Of a DNA stretch of 64,000 nt, positions 36,401-45,365 are shown piece by piece. The stretch spans positions 58,888,118-58,952,117 of the forward strand of contig CM049317.1 in NCBI GenBank assembly GCA_026874595.1. Reading direction: 5' to 3'. The DNA is from Sipunculus nudus (taxonomy: Eukaryota > Annelida > Sipuncula > Golfingiida > Sipunculidae). The notes beneath the pieces were generated by a model. It worked only from the letters and a program-made list of their open reading frames with translations. It had not been told where the DNA came from and ran no database searches. The stretch's first letter is position 1; each line of letters opens with the position of its first letter. The translations under genes and the position numbers were made by a program.

Positions 36401-39400
36401 GCAGTGCACTAGCACCATATTGGCCCTCTGACATTACAACCAGATTACTGGCTGTCAGTGTGCCTTTACATCTTGGTCTAAGGATCGCATTATAAGGCCC
36501 CATGAGGATGCAAATATTTTTGTCATTTTTTACAAGGCATCATGGCCTATAGGTACACTGTCAATTGACATAAACCAGACTAATCGTTAGCATTTTAGTG
36601 TACTTTCTAACAACACCAAACATGAGAGAGAAAAGTTCAGTTTTAACCCAGCATATTGGTAAACCCCTTTGCATGTTTGTTGAATTTCTGACTGCATGAA
36701 AACAGCCATGGCTCATACAAGTTGCTTGATGCAGCCAGCTTGTACGAGATTCAGTTTTAGTTGTGAATTCACATGTATTCTCTTGTGTTAATTCATCATT
36801 CCTAGCCTAATGTCAAGATTATGGGCTGTTCACCACAATATGAATGCAAGATAATGGAAGAACAATGCACTCCTCGATATTGCTTGTATCACGACTCAAA
36901 TAAGCTTACCAGCACAATTATCATGGCCTACTGAGTCGGGTTGTCATGGCTAGCAATGCACTCACCCTCATTAGCATAATCTCCTAACTTGGGGCCCTTG
37001 TCTCTACCCTAGGTCATAGATTCCAAGGTCTTAAGGTAATTGTATCTGCCAAAACAGAGTTTTGTGGCTACTATGTTTTTAGCTGGACACTGCCGAATCC
37101 TCTGAGACCCTTGGACTGCTCTTTCTGAAACCCAGCATAGTTACTTGTGCATAACAAAGACTGTTGGTGCCACCTGCAATCCATTTTGTGCAGGATGAAG
37201 CTAGGTGTCTTAGTGATAACAGCCCATATCTCAGGAGTGGTTCAAATGTATTGAGCTGAAATTTTGCACATCCATAGATCTTTGCTTTCTCCCTCTCATA
37301 CTTGAGACTGTTGGTGCAACCTACAATGATTTATGTGTGGTGTCCATACACATGTTTGTAATCTGTTCTTCTTAGTGATTGTTTCAGTGTATTGGGCTGA
37401 CATATGCATGTGCATAGATCTTGGATATCTCCTACTCAAGATATGGAGGTGCCATCTGTAATTTTCCCATTACCAACATACAACATACATTAGATATGTG
37501 AACGCTTCAACAAAATTACCAAAGAAAACTCTCCCACACCTATGACAGTTCCGTCTGGCGTAACCATGCTGAAATCGTATGACAGTTGAAACCGTAGGTT
37601 GTTTGTGACTTGGGCTTTTGCAGGACTAATGACTGAAAATTTCCAGCATGATAAATTCTCATGCAAATCCAGTTTATTATTTGGTATATATAACAACTAG
37701 AAATCTGTATACTAATGAATGCAAGCCTCCACCATTCACTAACTCGCCCCATATTCCCAGGTATATTTGTGCACAAGTTACTGTGTATTTGTGAATATTC
37801 CTTGATGAGGTCCCTGATCTGGATCATGCCTGAACCAAACCAAAACCTAATTGATCCTTCATTGGCCCATTCCCAAAATGCACTGAGATTCTGTTCATGA
37901 TTGCATGAGTTATATTGTGAACAAACACACAACACAAACACACAAACAGGAGGCAATAACATCAGTTTTATCATCATAATCAGAGGACCGGAGACCTGAT
38001 GATGAAGAAGATGTGACCCAACCTCTCCCGTCATCTGTGAACAGGCCCCCCACAGGTACTGATACTAATCTGCGATATGAAGTGCATCCTGGGACAGTTG
38101 GTCTCCTTTCCCCTCCTGAGACTCCGAGTGCACCAAGTGCTCTGCCAGTAGCTGACCCTGTAGCACCTCCCTCATACGAATCTGTCATAGCATCAGACTA
38201 CAAGGCAGCACCGTCAGCTCGGGTAAGCTCTCCAAAGTCATAAAACTTAAGTACACTTGGTCTATAATATAAACCTCTGTATTGCGTGAAAATGTATACA
38301 GAAGCACAAAGTTTACTTAATGATTTTTACACAATTATTAGACCTCTATAAATAAAAGGACTGGATCTTTTATTATTCTAATCATTTTTATAAAAAATCT
38401 TATGAATGCATCAGCTTAAAAAAAACATTTTAGCCAAAGTCTTTCACTGTGTGTAAACAGATTTACCAACAGGCAAATATTGTGTCTTTATCTATAAATA
38501 GCTTGGCAGACTGCCAACTATCAGATTTGGCAACAGGCCAAAGGTAAGCCAGGACCTATTTATAGCTTTGACAGGCTGCCAACTGTATCAGATTAGGCAA
38601 CAGGTCAAGAGTTCCCTCAGTGCAGCCAGGTACAGGTCAAAAGTTCACTCAGTCTAGCCAGGTGCAGGTCAAGAGATCACTCAGTGCAGTAGCTTAAGCC
38701 AGCAATTTGACACAGTTCACCAGGGGCAACAAAGCCTGGTCAGCCCAGTGCATCAAACTCAAGAGAAGTTTGATGTATTGGCCTGATATCTTGACCTGTC
38801 TATGCATCTTTTAGGCTTTTTTCATTCACAAGACAGGTTTCATCACCTACAATAACTTTTGCTCAGTGTATGTGCCTGCTTATTGCTACGGAGGAATTCT
38901 TTACATCAGCCTGAAATGGGGCATTATTATACATATCGGATAGTTTTATCATGTACAAGACTGGTGGCGCCATCTACAATAATTTTTGCACAGTGTATGT
39001 CCATGCTTATTTTGCAGGAGGGTTTTGACATATTAGTCTGAAATTGGGCATATGTATATATCTCTGATAGCTTCATTGTATACAAGACTGATGATGCCAG
39101 CTACAATCATTTTTGTGTTGTGTGCACCCATGCCAGAATGTCAGCAGTGATGTTTGTGTAATTGTTTCTTGTTCAAAATGTTTAGTACTTGCATTGTTCA
39201 TATACATGTTACACATGTACTTTGAAAGAAATGGTTCAGCATTGAAGCATTATACCTGGTGTATATCCCAATGCACAGGTTCGCATTAGGCATGTAGGCC
39301 TTGTTATGATTTTTAAGACAGATTTGACTTGTTACTGTTGTATTTTTCAGGCCTTACCACCACCCTATGTGGATGCTTTGTTCCCAGGTGCTGCAGGAAT

Positions 39401-39407
39401 AAAGTGA
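21339..39407 (+). CDS. Gene B: type I membrane protein with six half-LDLa modules, LDLa, TM and PPxY tail
   Basis: Eleven coding exons with consensus splice sites and consistent phases total 1023 nt, giving 340 residues. Order: signal peptide (1-23), six four-cysteine modules (24-168), a canonical LDLa repeat (169-209), a transmembrane segment (about 216-235) ending in basic KCSKTKK, and a ~100-residue proline-rich cytoplasmic tail with PPSY (304-307) and PPPY (325-328). The modules follow C-x6-C-x4-C-x6/7/10-C with core CPDGSCV, equivalent to cysteines 1-4 of LDLa without the calcium-binding half. LDLa plus TM plus two PPxY motifs is known from LDLRAD3, LDLRAD4 and PMEPA1, which bind NEDD4-type ligases. 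A similar role as a trafficking or ligase adaptor is inference. The ligand is unknown. Genes A and C are paralogues. Confidence 0.85.
22624..22707 (+). CDS. Gene B exon 2 (module 1)
   Basis: Phase 1-1, 84 bp. Cysteine spacing is x6, x4, x10, with core CTDGSCI; the longer last loop (IRVSNIHHG) is the part caught up in the 66-bp array. The authentic donor is C|GTAAGT at 22708. Confidence 0.85.
22681..24960 (+). repeat. 66-bp minisatellite carrying a 5' splice site (~34 copies)
   Basis: The unit starts GAGTCTCCAATATACACCAT and continues GGCTGTC, GTAAGTATTCACATATAAAA and TATTAGGGTGTAACAAT. Unit 1 is the real 3' end of exon 2 with its donor; every later unit is intronic. The GTAAGT donor is kept in the great majority of units. 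Exceptions include TGAAAGT near 23428, GTGAGT near 23890 and CTAAAT in the last unit. Reading on past a skipped donor meets TAG after eight codons. The 66-base period is divisible by three, which creates long minus-strand frames (YVNTYDSHGVYWR repeats) that are artefacts. Confidence 0.95.
24961..25780. other. Intron 2 of gene B, nothing recognised
   Basis: AT-rich unique-looking sequence. A minus-strand frame from 25787 to 25425 has no supporting signal. Confidence 0.5.
25785..26010 (-). mobile_element. tRNA-derived SINE, family 2
   Basis: On the minus strand a tRNA-like head with B-box-like GAGTCTGAATCCCAG is followed by CTCTGTCCACCCAGCAGTAG, AAATGGGTACCAG, GGAATCAAGGCAACC and GGGATGGACCAGCGTCCCAT. 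This order is typical of tRNA-SINE bodies. It lies in gene B intron 2, antisense to the gene. Confidence 0.7.
26620..26775 (+). repeat. Diverged repeat shared with 4.9 kb
   Basis: CAGGTCCACTGTTTTTAACA, then GTTTACAGGAGAAAGCAAAC and GGTGATAAGACCCC, parallel 4968-5050. Confidence 0.5.
26900..26968 (+). CDS. Gene B exon 3 (module 2)
   Basis: 69 bp, phase 1-1, acceptor CTCTTTGTCAG, donor C|GTAAGT. Cysteine spacing x6, x4, x6. The core is CPDTSCV, with the usual glycine replaced by threonine. The joint codon to exon 2 makes proline (linker P-D-E). Confidence 0.8.
27050..28140 (+). repeat. Composite repeat, left part (intron 3)
   Basis: It begins GGGTTCTCAGGCACC, like the element ends at 41311 and 35868. 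Diverged ~200-bp units follow with CTTCTTCTC, CCAAATTGT, TTTGTTCAAATGGT and GGTGGCGCCACCTGCA. No coding frame. Confidence 0.65.
28146..29843 (+). repeat. ~328-bp tandem repeat, five copies (intron 3)
   Basis: Head-to-tail units begin at GGTGGCRCCACCTNTTATTC (28146, 28475, 28796, 29124, 29455, and a partial at 29786). Each carries TGTGAGCATTATAAGTCAAA, ATGACCTTTCC, GTGGCCTTGACCTTGAATAT and TCAATAAGGGATGCAT. Neighbouring units differ by a few percent, so the expansion is recent. Confidence 0.9.
29840..30245 (+). repeat. Composite repeat, right end, copy 1
   Basis: Matches 38770-39310 in the same orientation (AAGTTTGATGTATTGGC, TTGACCTGTCT, CAAGACTGGTGG, GCCAGAAT, CAGCAGTGATGTTTGTGTAA, ATTGAAGCATTATACCTGGT, AGGTTCGCATTAGGC, TGTAGGCCTTGTT). 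Both copies sit in gene B introns. Confidence 0.8.
30478..30546 (+). CDS. Gene B exon 4 (module 3)
   Basis: 69 bp, phase 1-1, acceptor TTTCATTATAG, donor C|GTATGT. Spacing x6, x4, x6; core CRDGKCI, the variant closest to a standard LDLa (CxDGKCI). Confidence 0.8.
30547..31585. other. Intron 4 of gene B
   Basis: Short overlapping frames at 30616-30977 on both strands lack splice or domain support. A C-rich stretch lies at 31079-31092. Confidence 0.5.
31586..31657 (+). CDS. Gene B exon 5 (module 4)
   Basis: 72 bp, phase 1-1, strong polypyrimidine acceptor (GCCTTTTTTTCAG), donor C|GTAAGT. Spacing x6, x4, x7, core CPDGSCT, linker P-G-E. Confidence 0.85.
32082..32165. repeat. (TA)n-rich microsatellite
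   Basis: Imperfect TA and TACA runs in intron 5; frames rich in Tyr/Ile are artefacts. Confidence 0.9.
32602..32670 (+). CDS. Gene B exon 6 (module 5)
   Basis: 69 bp, phase 1-1, acceptor TATTTTTCAG, donor C|GTAAGT. Spacing x6, x4, x6, core CPDGSCV, linker P-G-E. Confidence 0.85.
33040..33480 (+). repeat. GTCTGTCTGTCC interspersed repeat, copy 2 (intron 6)
   Basis: Matches 39955-40440: ATAACTTTCCTAAATATTAT, GGGTCAGTGATTGCTC, CTTGGTTGGGATT, TTTATTATCACCAGCTCCAA, then the short tandem ATGACATGTGGAGACATCTT twice, and AACAAGAGGCAGAAG. Confidence 0.85.
34375..34446 (+). CDS. Gene B exon 7 (module 6)
   Basis: 72 bp, phase 1-1, acceptor TTATTCTTTTCAG, donor A|GTGAGT. Spacing x6, x4, x7, core CPDGSCV. 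The joint codon to exon 8 is AGT (Ser), not Pro. Confidence 0.85.
34820..35375 (+). repeat. TTTAGCTCAGCTGACT family repeat (intron 7)
   Basis: Begins TTTTTAGCTCAGCTGACTGA, with GTCTGTCCATCTGTC and CTGGACCTAGAAACTTCTTA downstream. Other members start at about 50230, 51850, 52203 and 54443. Confidence 0.75.
35510..35632 (+). CDS. Gene B exon 8 (full LDLa repeat)
   Basis: 123 bp, phase 1-1. Six cysteines with spacing x7, x5, x6, x5, x8, ending CPDRSDEKDC, the acidic D-x-S-D-E calcium-binding signature of LDL-receptor class A repeats. It is the only complete LDLa in the protein and lies just outside the membrane. Confidence 0.9.
36113..36211 (+). CDS. Gene B exon 9 (transmembrane segment)
   Basis: 99 bp, phase 1-1. 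WWYYLLIPFFGLIVLCLLCY is a 20-residue hydrophobic helix followed by the stop-transfer KCSKTKK; cysteines at the inner face could be palmitoylated (inference). Confidence 0.9.
36255..36425 (-). mobile_element. SINE family 1, copy 3 (truncated)
   Basis: Minus-strand body only (CCTTTCAGGGGTTCCT, GGACCTGCAGG, GACGCCAGGATAATCATG); the tRNA-like head is missing. Confidence 0.6.
37030..37470 (+). repeat. Composite GGTGGCGCCACC repeat, partial (intron 9)
   Basis: AATTGTATCTGCCAAAACAG matches 5708; then two diverged units around TGGTGCCACCTGCAATCC and TGGTGCAACCTACAATG. Confidence 0.7.
37984..38222 (+). CDS. Gene B exon 10 (cytoplasmic tail, PPSY)
   Basis: 239 bp, phase 1-0. Acidic start (EDRRPDDEED), then the conserved LRYEVHPGTVGLL, a Pro/Ser/Ala-rich stretch and APPSYESV. 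PPxY is the class I WW-domain ligand. Gene C has the same exon, which confirms that the frame is real. The long minus-strand frame here (starting MTDSYEGG) is its antisense shadow. Confidence 0.9.
38770..39310 (+). repeat. Composite repeat, right end, copy 2 (intron 10)
   Basis: Same as 29840-30245, with one extra internal unit containing TGGTGGCGCCATCTACAAT. Upstream (38500-38700) a short degenerate direct repeat (CAGGTCAAGAG-TCACTCAGT) is also present. Confidence 0.75.
39351..39407 (+). CDS. Gene B exon 11 (C-terminus, PPPY)
   Basis: Acceptor GTATTTTTCAG, phase 0. Eighteen residues, ALPPPYVDALFPGAAGIK, then TGA. The second PPxY is shared in position with PPSY in gene C's last exon. Confidence 0.85.
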   Translation, partial: ALPPPYVDALFPGAAGIK

Positions 39408-39644
39408 CTTTGATAACCCAGATGACTACAAGCGTGTCATATACAGTCATCAATATGTTTTGTGAATGGATGGGGCTTTTGACCCTTTAGTTCATGATAT
39501 GTTCATGCTGCAGAGCTTTCACAGCCTTAAAATCCAGAGTGTTCATGAAAGTGTAAGTTTTTTTTTTCCTTAATATTTTTTTGGTAGGAATTATTTGACT
39601 TCATTTTTTAATGCTAGCTTAACTAAGTATATATATATCTGCAG

Positions 39645-39950
39645 AAATCCATTCTTGTCTAGGACTACATGACAGGGCAGTAGCACACGTTACCTCTCAT
39701 TTTATATCCTGGTGTTAACCAAGCCCAGTGACTACTACCTGCCGGTCCTGGTTATGTAATCATCCCCATTTCTGGGTCATACCACCAAGGAACCCCTGAA
39801 AGGCGCACTCATTTGTGAGTGAAGCACAGTCATTGGGCACAGTTTCCCATTAAGCCTGCAGAGCGCTCATCCTGAAAAGGGGCCGACCGTGAAAAATCTC
39901 TGCGCCTTGGCTGAGGTTCAAACTCATGATCTCCAAGCTCCGAGTCCGGA
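39645..39950 (-). mobile_element. SINE family 1, copy 2
   Basis: Minus strand: head with GAGTTTGAACCTCAGCC (B-like), then GCTCTGCAGGCTTAATGGGA, CCTTTCAGGGGTTCC and GGTTAACACCAGGATATAAA. It lies just past the end of gene B. Confidence 0.75.
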
Positions 39951-39954
39951 ACAG

Positions 39955-40440
39955 ACACATTGATTTGGGTTTGTCTGTCTAGCTGTCCCTCTGTCTGTCT
40001 GTCCATCAAGTTTTTATTTCTGTGTGATAACTTTCCTAAATATTATCTGATTTCATTCATATTTTTGGGTCAGTGATTGCTCTCATGCATACCTTGGTTG
40101 GGATTGGTTTTGGAGTGTCTGTCTGAAAATTTATTATCACCAGCTCCAAAACAAACAAAAATTTTTCCTTTTGTACCCAATTCACAACAAAATTTATGAC
40201 ATGTGGAGACATCTTCAGGGGACAAAGAAAACTAAAACACAGGCACTATGACATGTGGAGACATCTTCAGGGGAAAATAAAAACTAAAACATATTCAGAA
40301 GACCAGCATGAAGGGGGACAACAAGAGGCAGAAGCGGAGGACATAAATTCCAGGAATTTGCTTCTTTCCATTTATGCAAGACCTTGCTCAGATGACCACC
40401 TGTTAAATGTGATCTCATTACCGAGGTCCCACTGGTGGTC
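39955..40440 (+). repeat. GTCTGTCTGTCC interspersed repeat, copy 3
   Basis: Very similar to 33040-33480, including the duplicated ATGACATGTGGAGACATCTT. Confidence 0.85.
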
Positions 40441-40444
40441 GTAA

Positions 40445-41300
40445 TTTAGAGGTTTTTTACTGTAGGTTATTGACTCTGATTGATTGTCTGGAATATTTTG
40501 CAATTATGAAACTCAGGTCTCATGTGGCCCTCTTGACTTCTTGACTGACAGCTCTCTGAGTTAAGGACAGATACTAACAGCATAGCTTGGCATCCCTTAA
40601 AATCTATAAATATATTTTCTTTTTTTTATTTATATACAGTATGACCTCATTTTTTCGCCAACACCAGGGCCACTTGAATTGATGGCAGTTGTTGAGGGTT
40701 GTGTATTTGAGTGAGGGTGTCAACTTTGTAGAAGTTTAAAGTGCAGAACAAATGAGTGGCAGAATAATGAGATTATATTGTTACTCAGCTACACCACTGT
40801 AATATGACAATTGTTCTAACATAACAAAGTATTTTTTGTCATACTGAATTATTTGGTTAAATTAATGCAAATGAATCAACATGATATTATACAAGGCCTT
40901 GTCCTTATGTACATATAGTTTCTATTAGCTTGCCTACAGAATGAGTTGAGACTCTAGGGAAACTGGTCTTCAGGATAGTTGTAATTGTACGGGCAACTAG
41001 GTTAGTGTTTATTTCAAGCTTCAGGCAGATAAATTGGCTGTATATGGCACATCACAGGCACTAACTGATCAGCATATCTGCAGATGCCTTGCATCAAACC
41101 AAAAATTATGCATTATATAACTGGAATATATGTCTGTGTGTTTACATTATCAATGCATATGTTAATTTCATTAATGTTCAGTGGTTATTCTTGTCCTAGT
41201 GTGTTTGTATCAGATTTGTGTGATCAATGTCTCAGGTTTGATACCTGCAGGGACCTAGTCACATACAGGGTATGTGAAACATACATGAAGTATAAGGGCA
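40445..41300. other. No gene recognised
   Basis: AT-rich; an 82-codon plus frame at 41084 has no supporting evidence. Confidence 0.5.
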
Positions 41301-41310
41301 AAAAAAATAA

Positions 41311-41587
41311 AAGGTATGATTCTCAGGCATAACCCGCGTTAATTTTACCACCCCACACAAAAAAATTTATTTTGACTTTTATCCTTCAAGAAGATAAATA
41401 ATTCTATTTTGATAAGATTTCCTTTGTTATGTAGTGCTTAAACCTTTTTTAGCAAAAAAAATTCCTTGATTATTATGCTTTTCCCTGATCATATGACATT
41501 TTTGTCGAAACATACAAAAAAAGGTTATAAAATAAAATATCGCTCCCCCGCACTGGTTTCTGAAAAAGTGCCTGAGAACCATACCTT
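41311..41587. mobile_element. MITE with GGTATGRTTCTCAGGCA inverted ends
   Basis: Left AAGGTATGATTCTCAGGCA; right end is its inverted match GTGCCTGAGAACCATACCTT. Related left ends occur at 27067 (GGGTTCTCAGGCACC) and 35868 (GGTATCGTTCTCAGGCACTT). No target duplication is certain. Confidence 0.7.
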
Positions 41588-42115
41588 TCTATAACCTAAC
41601 GTTTTCTCCTTAAAATATAATGTTATCTGTTAATATTTCATTCTGGAACTGTTTGCTTGTTCCTGTTGGCAAGTGGAAATAAGCTTGCACCAGGCGCGAT
41701 CAGTGGGGTATCATTCTACCCTAGTCCCCGACTCCCCATATCTTTTAAAAAGTGTCGTCTTGCAAGATTTCGTTATCAGTAAAATAAGTAACTCTGAGCA
41801 GCAGGTGATTAAGTCTAACTTAGCGGCGTGAAGAGTATACTTCTCTTTAGATATATTGCAGTTGGTATTTATGTTGTGTTGCCGTCGGAACGTCAGTTTC
41901 AATGTATATATAACATTTAAAAGAGGGAATATTATTAATCCACACATAGATTAAAATCTTAAAGTGGCCAGTATGCAAAATGATTATTTTTCCTTGTAGT
42001 GATAAATCATGCCATTTGATTGTTAGGTAGTTTGTAAAACGTTTCATCGAATTATATAATGTTTAATGTTACATATATTTATTGCCAGGTTGATGTTATG
42101 GAAAAGCAAAGTTTC

Positions 42116-42117
<2 letters not shown>
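41588..42117. other. No gene recognised
   Basis: AT-rich; overlapping minus frames lack signals. Confidence 0.5.

Positions 42118-42181
<64 letters not shown>
42118..42181. repeat. (TA)n microsatellite
   Basis: Nearly pure TA. Confidence 0.95.
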
Positions 42182-42182
<1 letters not shown>

Positions 42183-42329
42183 GCAAGTTTGTGGTTTCCA
42201 GGTTAAGCATGTGGACACTTTTATGTGAAGGCACGTGTGGTCTGTTAAGTGTTCTGTTTAATATTTCAGTCTTCGTCATTGAGAACGTTTGGTGCTATAA
42301 TGTACATGGATAATAAATATAATTGTTAA

Positions 42330-43651
42330 GATAAGATAAGATAAGATAAGATAACATTTATTAGCCTTCAGTTCCAGGAATTTGTTGTTGACTTGCAATT
42401 CATTACATAAAAAAAAAAAAAAAAATAAGTAAATAGATAGATAAATACATAAAAATAATACATAAAATTACATAAAAATCACACATAACATATTGACTAT
42501 GCATGTAAAATTAAGCATGTAAAAATGATAAAACAGATAATTTTGCAGGTAAAACACATAATTCAAAAACATTAAATTTCTAAGAGGGTTGTGAGTTAAA
42601 AAGTTTAATACTGTGTGGTACGAGAGATTTTTTTAAAACGAGTTGTTCTGCAGAATATTGTATCTAGGCGTTTACCTGATGGTAAAAAACGGAACTCTGA
42701 ATATAGGGGATGTGTTTTGTCATTCATGACCTTAGATATGAAGGCCATTGTTTTGGTTTCACAGATTTCCTGGTGTGTGGCAAGAGAAGTACCAGTTATT
42801 CTACTACTTCTCTTCCTGGTATTATTCAACTGTTTCTTTAACTTATCAGATATATTTGTAAACCAGCACTCCAGTGAATAAGTAAGGACACTGGAAATTA
42901 CTGAATTATAAAACATGATAATTATGGTTTTGTCAATATTAAGCTTTCTTAGATAATAAAGGTAATATAATCTTTTGTTTGCTTTCTTGGATTGATTCAA
43001 CACATGTTCTTTCCAATTCAGATTTCTGTCAATAATACATCCTAAGTATTTATAATTTTCTACAATATCAACATCTTCATTTTTGATAGCAACTGGGGGA
43101 ATTACAGATTTTGATCTCCTAAAATCAAAGACTACTTCTTTAGTCTTCTTTACATTTAACTGAAGGTAGTGTTCCTCACACCAACCAGTCACATATTGAA
43201 TGGTTTTCCTGTAGAGCGATTCATCATTCTTGTGTATCAGGCCTAGAATGACAGTGTCGTCTGCATATTTGATAATTTTACAATCTGAAAGGCTCACAGA
43301 CAAATTATTTGTATATAGAATAAAAAGGACTGCTGACAGAACACAGCCTTGTGGAGCACCAGTATTTATGATTATATCTGAAGAAGTTTCTTTGCTTGTT
43401 CTAACATGTTGTCTTCTATCCGAGAGAAAATCTAGAATCCATAGACAGTAGGAAGAAGGAATGTTATATCTACAGAGCTGATTGATCATAATGTGTGGCT
43501 GTATTGTATTGAAGGCTGAAGAATAATCAATGAAAAGTGATCTGGCATAATTTCTGGGGTCCCTGTCTAAGTGTTGATAAATATAATGAGTTAATGTGGC
43601 AATTGCGTCGCTTGTGCATCTGTTGGATGAATATGCAAACTGAATATGTTA
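42330..43651 (-). mobile_element. 5'-truncated Rex1/CR1-like LINE
   Basis: Runs on the minus strand from about 43650 to a pentanucleotide 3' tail, (TTATC)n on that strand (GATAA repeats at 42330-42354). Short tandem 3' tails without poly-A are usual for CR1/Rex1-type LINEs. The 5' part, including any endonuclease and the first reverse-transcriptase blocks, is missing. Confidence 0.8.
42605..43648 (-). CDS. Reverse transcriptase, C-terminal part (non-LTR)
   Basis: 347 codons, open from an upstream TAA at 43651-43649 to a stop at 42605. Reverse-transcriptase blocks in order: FIDYSSAFNTI (block A, catalytic Asp), GAPQGCVLS (block B), KYADDTVIL (block C, the YADD active site), then LQLNVKKTKEVVF and KYLGCIID. 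There are no internal stops, so the copy is young, but the missing N-terminus makes it non-autonomous. It lies downstream of gene B on the opposite strand. Confidence 0.9.
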   Translation of the reverse strand, partial: HIQFAYSSNRCTSDAIATLTHYIYQHLDRDPRNYARSLFIDYSSAFNTIQPHIMINQLCRYNIPSSYCLWILDFLSDRRQHVRTSKETSSDIIINTGAPQGCVLSAVLFILYTNNLSVSLSDCKIIKYADDTVILGLIHKNDESLYRKTIQYVTGWCEEHYLQLNVKKTKEVVFDFRRSKSVIPPVAIKNEDVDIVENYKYLGCIIDRNLNWKEHVLNQSKKANKRLYYLYYLRKLNIDKTIIIMFYNSVISSVLTYSLECWFTNISDKLKKQLNNTRKRSSRITGTSLATHQEICETKTMAFISKVMNDKTHPLYSEFRFLPSGKRLDTIFCRTTRFKKISRTTQY

Positions 43652-43891
43652 ACTGAAAGATCAGATGTTTATGTAATTACACTAAACAAGTCATCTCTAA
43701 TTACTGCCGTACAGTAGTCTGCAGTTTGAATTATAAACTCTGTATTTTGGATCCTGTTTTTGGTTTCCATAAACCCTCAACTACAGTTCTCAACTCAGGG
43801 ACTTGTACATTGTACTTAACTGTAGCTGTCAAGCACGCCAGTAAGATTCAAGGTCAAATAAGAAGAATACATTTTATGTGAAACCCATATC

Positions 43892-44093
43892 CAGGGGCGG
43901 ATCCAGGATTTAGGAAAAGGGGGGGTCCAACCCAGGAGGACTAATGAAAACCCTAAAAAAAAAGGTCCTCAGGTCTGAAAAAGGGGGGGTCCAGGCTGCA
44001 AAATTTTGTCTGAAGCCCTTAAAAAAACGTTGTTTCTGATGAAAAAGGGGGGGTCCGGACCCCCTGGACCCCCCCCCCCTGGATCCGCTTCTG
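43892..44093. mobile_element. ~200-bp MITE, CAGGGGCGGATCCAGG ends
   Basis: Left CAGGGGCGGATCCAGG, right CCTGGATCCGCTTCTG (inverted, three mismatches). Flanked by ATATC on both sides (43887-43891 and 44094-44098), a 5-bp target duplication. The interior has AAAGGGGGGGTCC words. Confidence 0.8.
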
Positions 44094-44099
44094 ATATCT

Positions 44100-44640
44100 T
44101 TTGAAGTATCGCATATTTCTTGAAAAATTTGATATACAAATTGTTTCAACAAAGTCCTTAGATGAGTCTGAAAACTGGGGACCTTGACCTTGAACCTCAA
44201 GGGCATATCAGCAGAATTATTGCTCATTGTTTCTACAATTTCTCGTGAATTCGGTAACTTTTCAAGCACTGCTTATGTTTTCCTAACATTTGATACCCAA
44301 GTTGTTTCAATCAAGTTCGTCAAAAGGATGGAAAACTGGTAACCTTGACGGTCATCTTCAGTGTTAAATTAGCCGAAATAGAAATGTGTTGTGAACGCTA
44401 TAACATTTTAACTACTCAGTATATCTTTTTAATTGAATTTGATACGTGTAATCGTTTTAACTAAATGTCGGATGTGTTCGAAAACCGGTGACCTTGACCT
44501 TCATATACAAGGTCATATCAGCAGAAGTAGATTATTGGGGTTGAAACTATAACTTTTAAACCACTCAATATGTTTGTGAATTTGCTTCATGATTTGTTTT
44601 TGGTGACCTTGACCTTTATCTTCAAGGTCAAATATTAAGA
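44100..44640 (+). repeat. Degenerate ~170-bp tandem repeat
   Basis: Units share TTGATACCCAAGTTGTTTCA-like, AAAACTGGTGACCTTGACCT and AAGGTCATATCAGCAGAA words. Confidence 0.6.
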
Positions 44641-45360
44641 AATCTAGGATTTTTGTTAACCAAAAAAATTTTTTTAATTAGTCCATATATTTTCCTCGAA
44701 TTTGGGTATCCTAGACGCTCAGGGAGGGAAGACATATATCGCAAAAAACTTGCAAACTCTTTGTTTGGTACTGTTGTTTCTCTATCTTGTGTCGAGTACT
44801 TAGATTGTGTTAGGTTGTACTCATAGTACATGTTTTTATGGTCTCATTAGCTGGGTAGGCAAAATAACTAGTCAAGACAATCTGTGGTTGGCTTTATATT
44901 CGCGAGGCTGAAATTTAGCGGTTTCTAAATTTTGTAAGTCTCGGAAGTATTTCATTTTCGTGACTGTACCTGTGAAATCTATAACTGATAAGACAGTATT
45001 TCATTTATTATGAAACAAATATTAATCCCACATTACCTCACTCACGTCTGTTATAGACATTATGTAAACGCCCTGTGTCAGACAGATCCCCGGTGATCAC
45101 TGCATGTTTTACAATAAGTTGTGCAGGTTTGTATGGGCTGGTTCTGATACCATGCGCTGATAAGGTTGCTGATTAACGAACCATGTTTTCAGAGGAGTAA
45201 TAACTATTCCATTTGTGCATATGCATCATCCCATATTGTACACCTAAGTTTGTGGGGCATCTTATTCCTAGGGTTTAATATTTCCGAATATTTACCATTC
45301 GCGAATATCGCGAAATTAAAACCCTCGCGAACAAAAAGACAACCGCGATATTCGATATGG
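44641..45360. other. No gene recognised
   Basis: AT-rich; no splice or domain support. Confidence 0.5.
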
Positions 45361-45365
45361 CAACC

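Noticed and set aside
37910-38188. Minus-strand frame starting MTDSYEGG, similar to a plus-strand frame at 63535
   Set aside because: The similarity is real, but both are antisense shadows of the homologous tail exons of genes B and C, which have proper splice sites on the other strand.
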